From positions 1 through 64,000 of the forward strand of contig WFYR01000114.1 in the NCBI GenBank assembly GCA_015489955.1: a DNA stretch of 64,000 nt. The letters run 5' to 3'. Below, piece after piece: positions 63,609 through 64,000 of this stretch. Under the pieces are notes generated by a model that did no database searches, was not told the DNA's origin, and saw only the letters and a program-made list of their open reading frames with translations. The DNA comes from Mesoaciditoga sp. Its GTDB lineage: Bacteria > Thermotogota > Thermotogae > Mesoaciditogales > Mesoaciditogaceae. A program made the position numbers and the translations under genes. The first letter of the stretch is position 1. Each line of letters begins with the position of its first letter.

Positions 63609-64000
63609 TTAGCAATTGACAGAAATTGATACTTTACCTTCGTACTTATTTTTGAGTCTATTCGCTATCAACTCCTTATTTTTTTCATCGCAAACGGAAA
63701 GCAACACTTTCAGCGTTACCTTTCCATTTTCCTTTCTTAGAACTGTTACAAAATCATCTTTTCTGAATTCTCGAATCACACTTTTAAAAACTTCCTTACT
63801 CACTTCTAAACACAATATAGAATATGGTATTCCAAATCTCTTTTTCCTTTCGGCGTAATCTTTTTTCATCTTATCAAAATAATCTTCATCCCAGGTGCCA
63901 TCAGTCATTCTATGTTGGGAAACGAATTGAGAATCCATCACTTTGGCATTTTCTATGTTCGCATGAAACCATTGAGCAAGGGCACGTAAATGTTCGGCGA
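63609..64000 (-). CDS. Partial gene, C-terminal part of a degenerate-GGDEF-like protein (possibly PelD-like)
   Basis: The frame is open from the stop at 63609 to the right edge, so the start is outside the window; about 130 residues are visible. The segment RFGIPYSILCLEV, then FKSVIREFRKDDFVTVL and KVTLKVLLSVCDEKNKELIANRL, follows the strand-helix order of a GGDEF domain. In place of the GGDEF loop it has KENGK, so it would not be a cyclase. PelD has such a degenerate GGDEF domain that binds c-di-GMP. The I-site arginine motif is not clearly visible, so the name is tentative. Confidence 0.5.
   Translation of the reverse strand, partial: AEHLRALAQWFHANIENAKVMDSQFVSQHRMTDGTWDEDYFDKMKKDYAERKKRFGIPYSILCLEVSKEVFKSVIREFRKDDFVTVLRKENGKVTLKVLLSVCDEKNKELIANRLKNKYEGKVSISVNC

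Overview
The window reads as a chromosomal segment of a member of the Thermotogota. The strongest signs are a NusG of 353 residues with a large insertion inside its NGN domain and an RpoC of 1664 residues with an insertion of roughly 300 residues after its N-terminal zinc region. Both are familiar from Thermotoga-type bacteria. The A+T-rich sequence, purine-rich coding strands, frequent GTG/TTG starts with strong Shine-Dalgarno sites, and the gene order flhF-flhG-pilZ-cheC-cheD-fliA fit this. A mesophilic or moderately thermophilic deep lineage such as Mesoaciditogales is possible, but that is only a guess.

Layout. Position 1-203 holds the start of a chromate-transporter-like gene (- strand). 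301-3746 carries prmA, a DUF501 gene, glycerol kinase and a small transaldolase. 3733-6838 is an envelope-glycan patch (acyltransferase, two glycosyltransferases). 6920-18647 is a tightly packed + strand run: CPBP protease, clpC, radA, disA, yacL-like, ispD, phosphate permease plus its PhoU-like partner, mazG, a secreted parvulin, a DUF59 Fe-S assembly protein and prmC. 18872-28904 is the flagellar/chemotaxis regulatory run followed by mfd and a membrane-anchored parvulin. 29012-30579 has rnpB, surE and three tRNA genes on the - strand. 30737-34373 encodes two lipoproteins, one a papain-like protease. 34458-41113 carries mobB, mobA, plsC, a DUF151 nuclease, a prenyl synthase and two envelope proteins of unknown role. 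41071-43778 (- strand) is phoH-pgpH-ybeY. 43832-56446 is the tRNA-rpmG-tRNA-secE-nusG-rplKA-rplJL-rpoBC region. 56447-57057 is a gene-free stretch of hairpins and short repeats. 57058-58254 is an MFS transporter. 58633-62748 is a sulfur-carrier cluster. The right edge has a gene pair that may be pelD/pelE-like.

How parts work together. DisA (c-di-AMP synthesis) and the PgpH-like HD protein (predicted c-di-AMP breakdown) are both present, the first in the same run as a phosphate permease. The flagellar run combines FlhF/FlhG placement proteins, a PilZ protein, CheC/CheD adaptation proteins and the flagellar sigma factor. The most interesting region is 58633-62748: a TusA-like sulfur carrier, a YeeE/YedE-type thiosulfate/sulfur permease, three DsrE/F/H-type proteins, a GcvH-like lipoyl carrier protein and a dihydrolipoamide dehydrogenase. 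No glycine cleavage or 2-oxoacid dehydrogenase subunits accompany them. I infer a route in which imported or persulfidic sulfur is passed along Tus/Dsr carriers and reduced by dithiol lipoate, which Lpd recycles with NAD(H).

Other points of note are an alpha/beta-hydrolase-like membrane protein whose nucleophile elbow has Gly where Ser is expected, a MobB protein with a C-terminal four-cysteine (probable Fe-S) domain, back-to-back promoters whose -35 boxes overlap, and a perfect inverted repeat in the divergent region ahead of the sulfur cluster.
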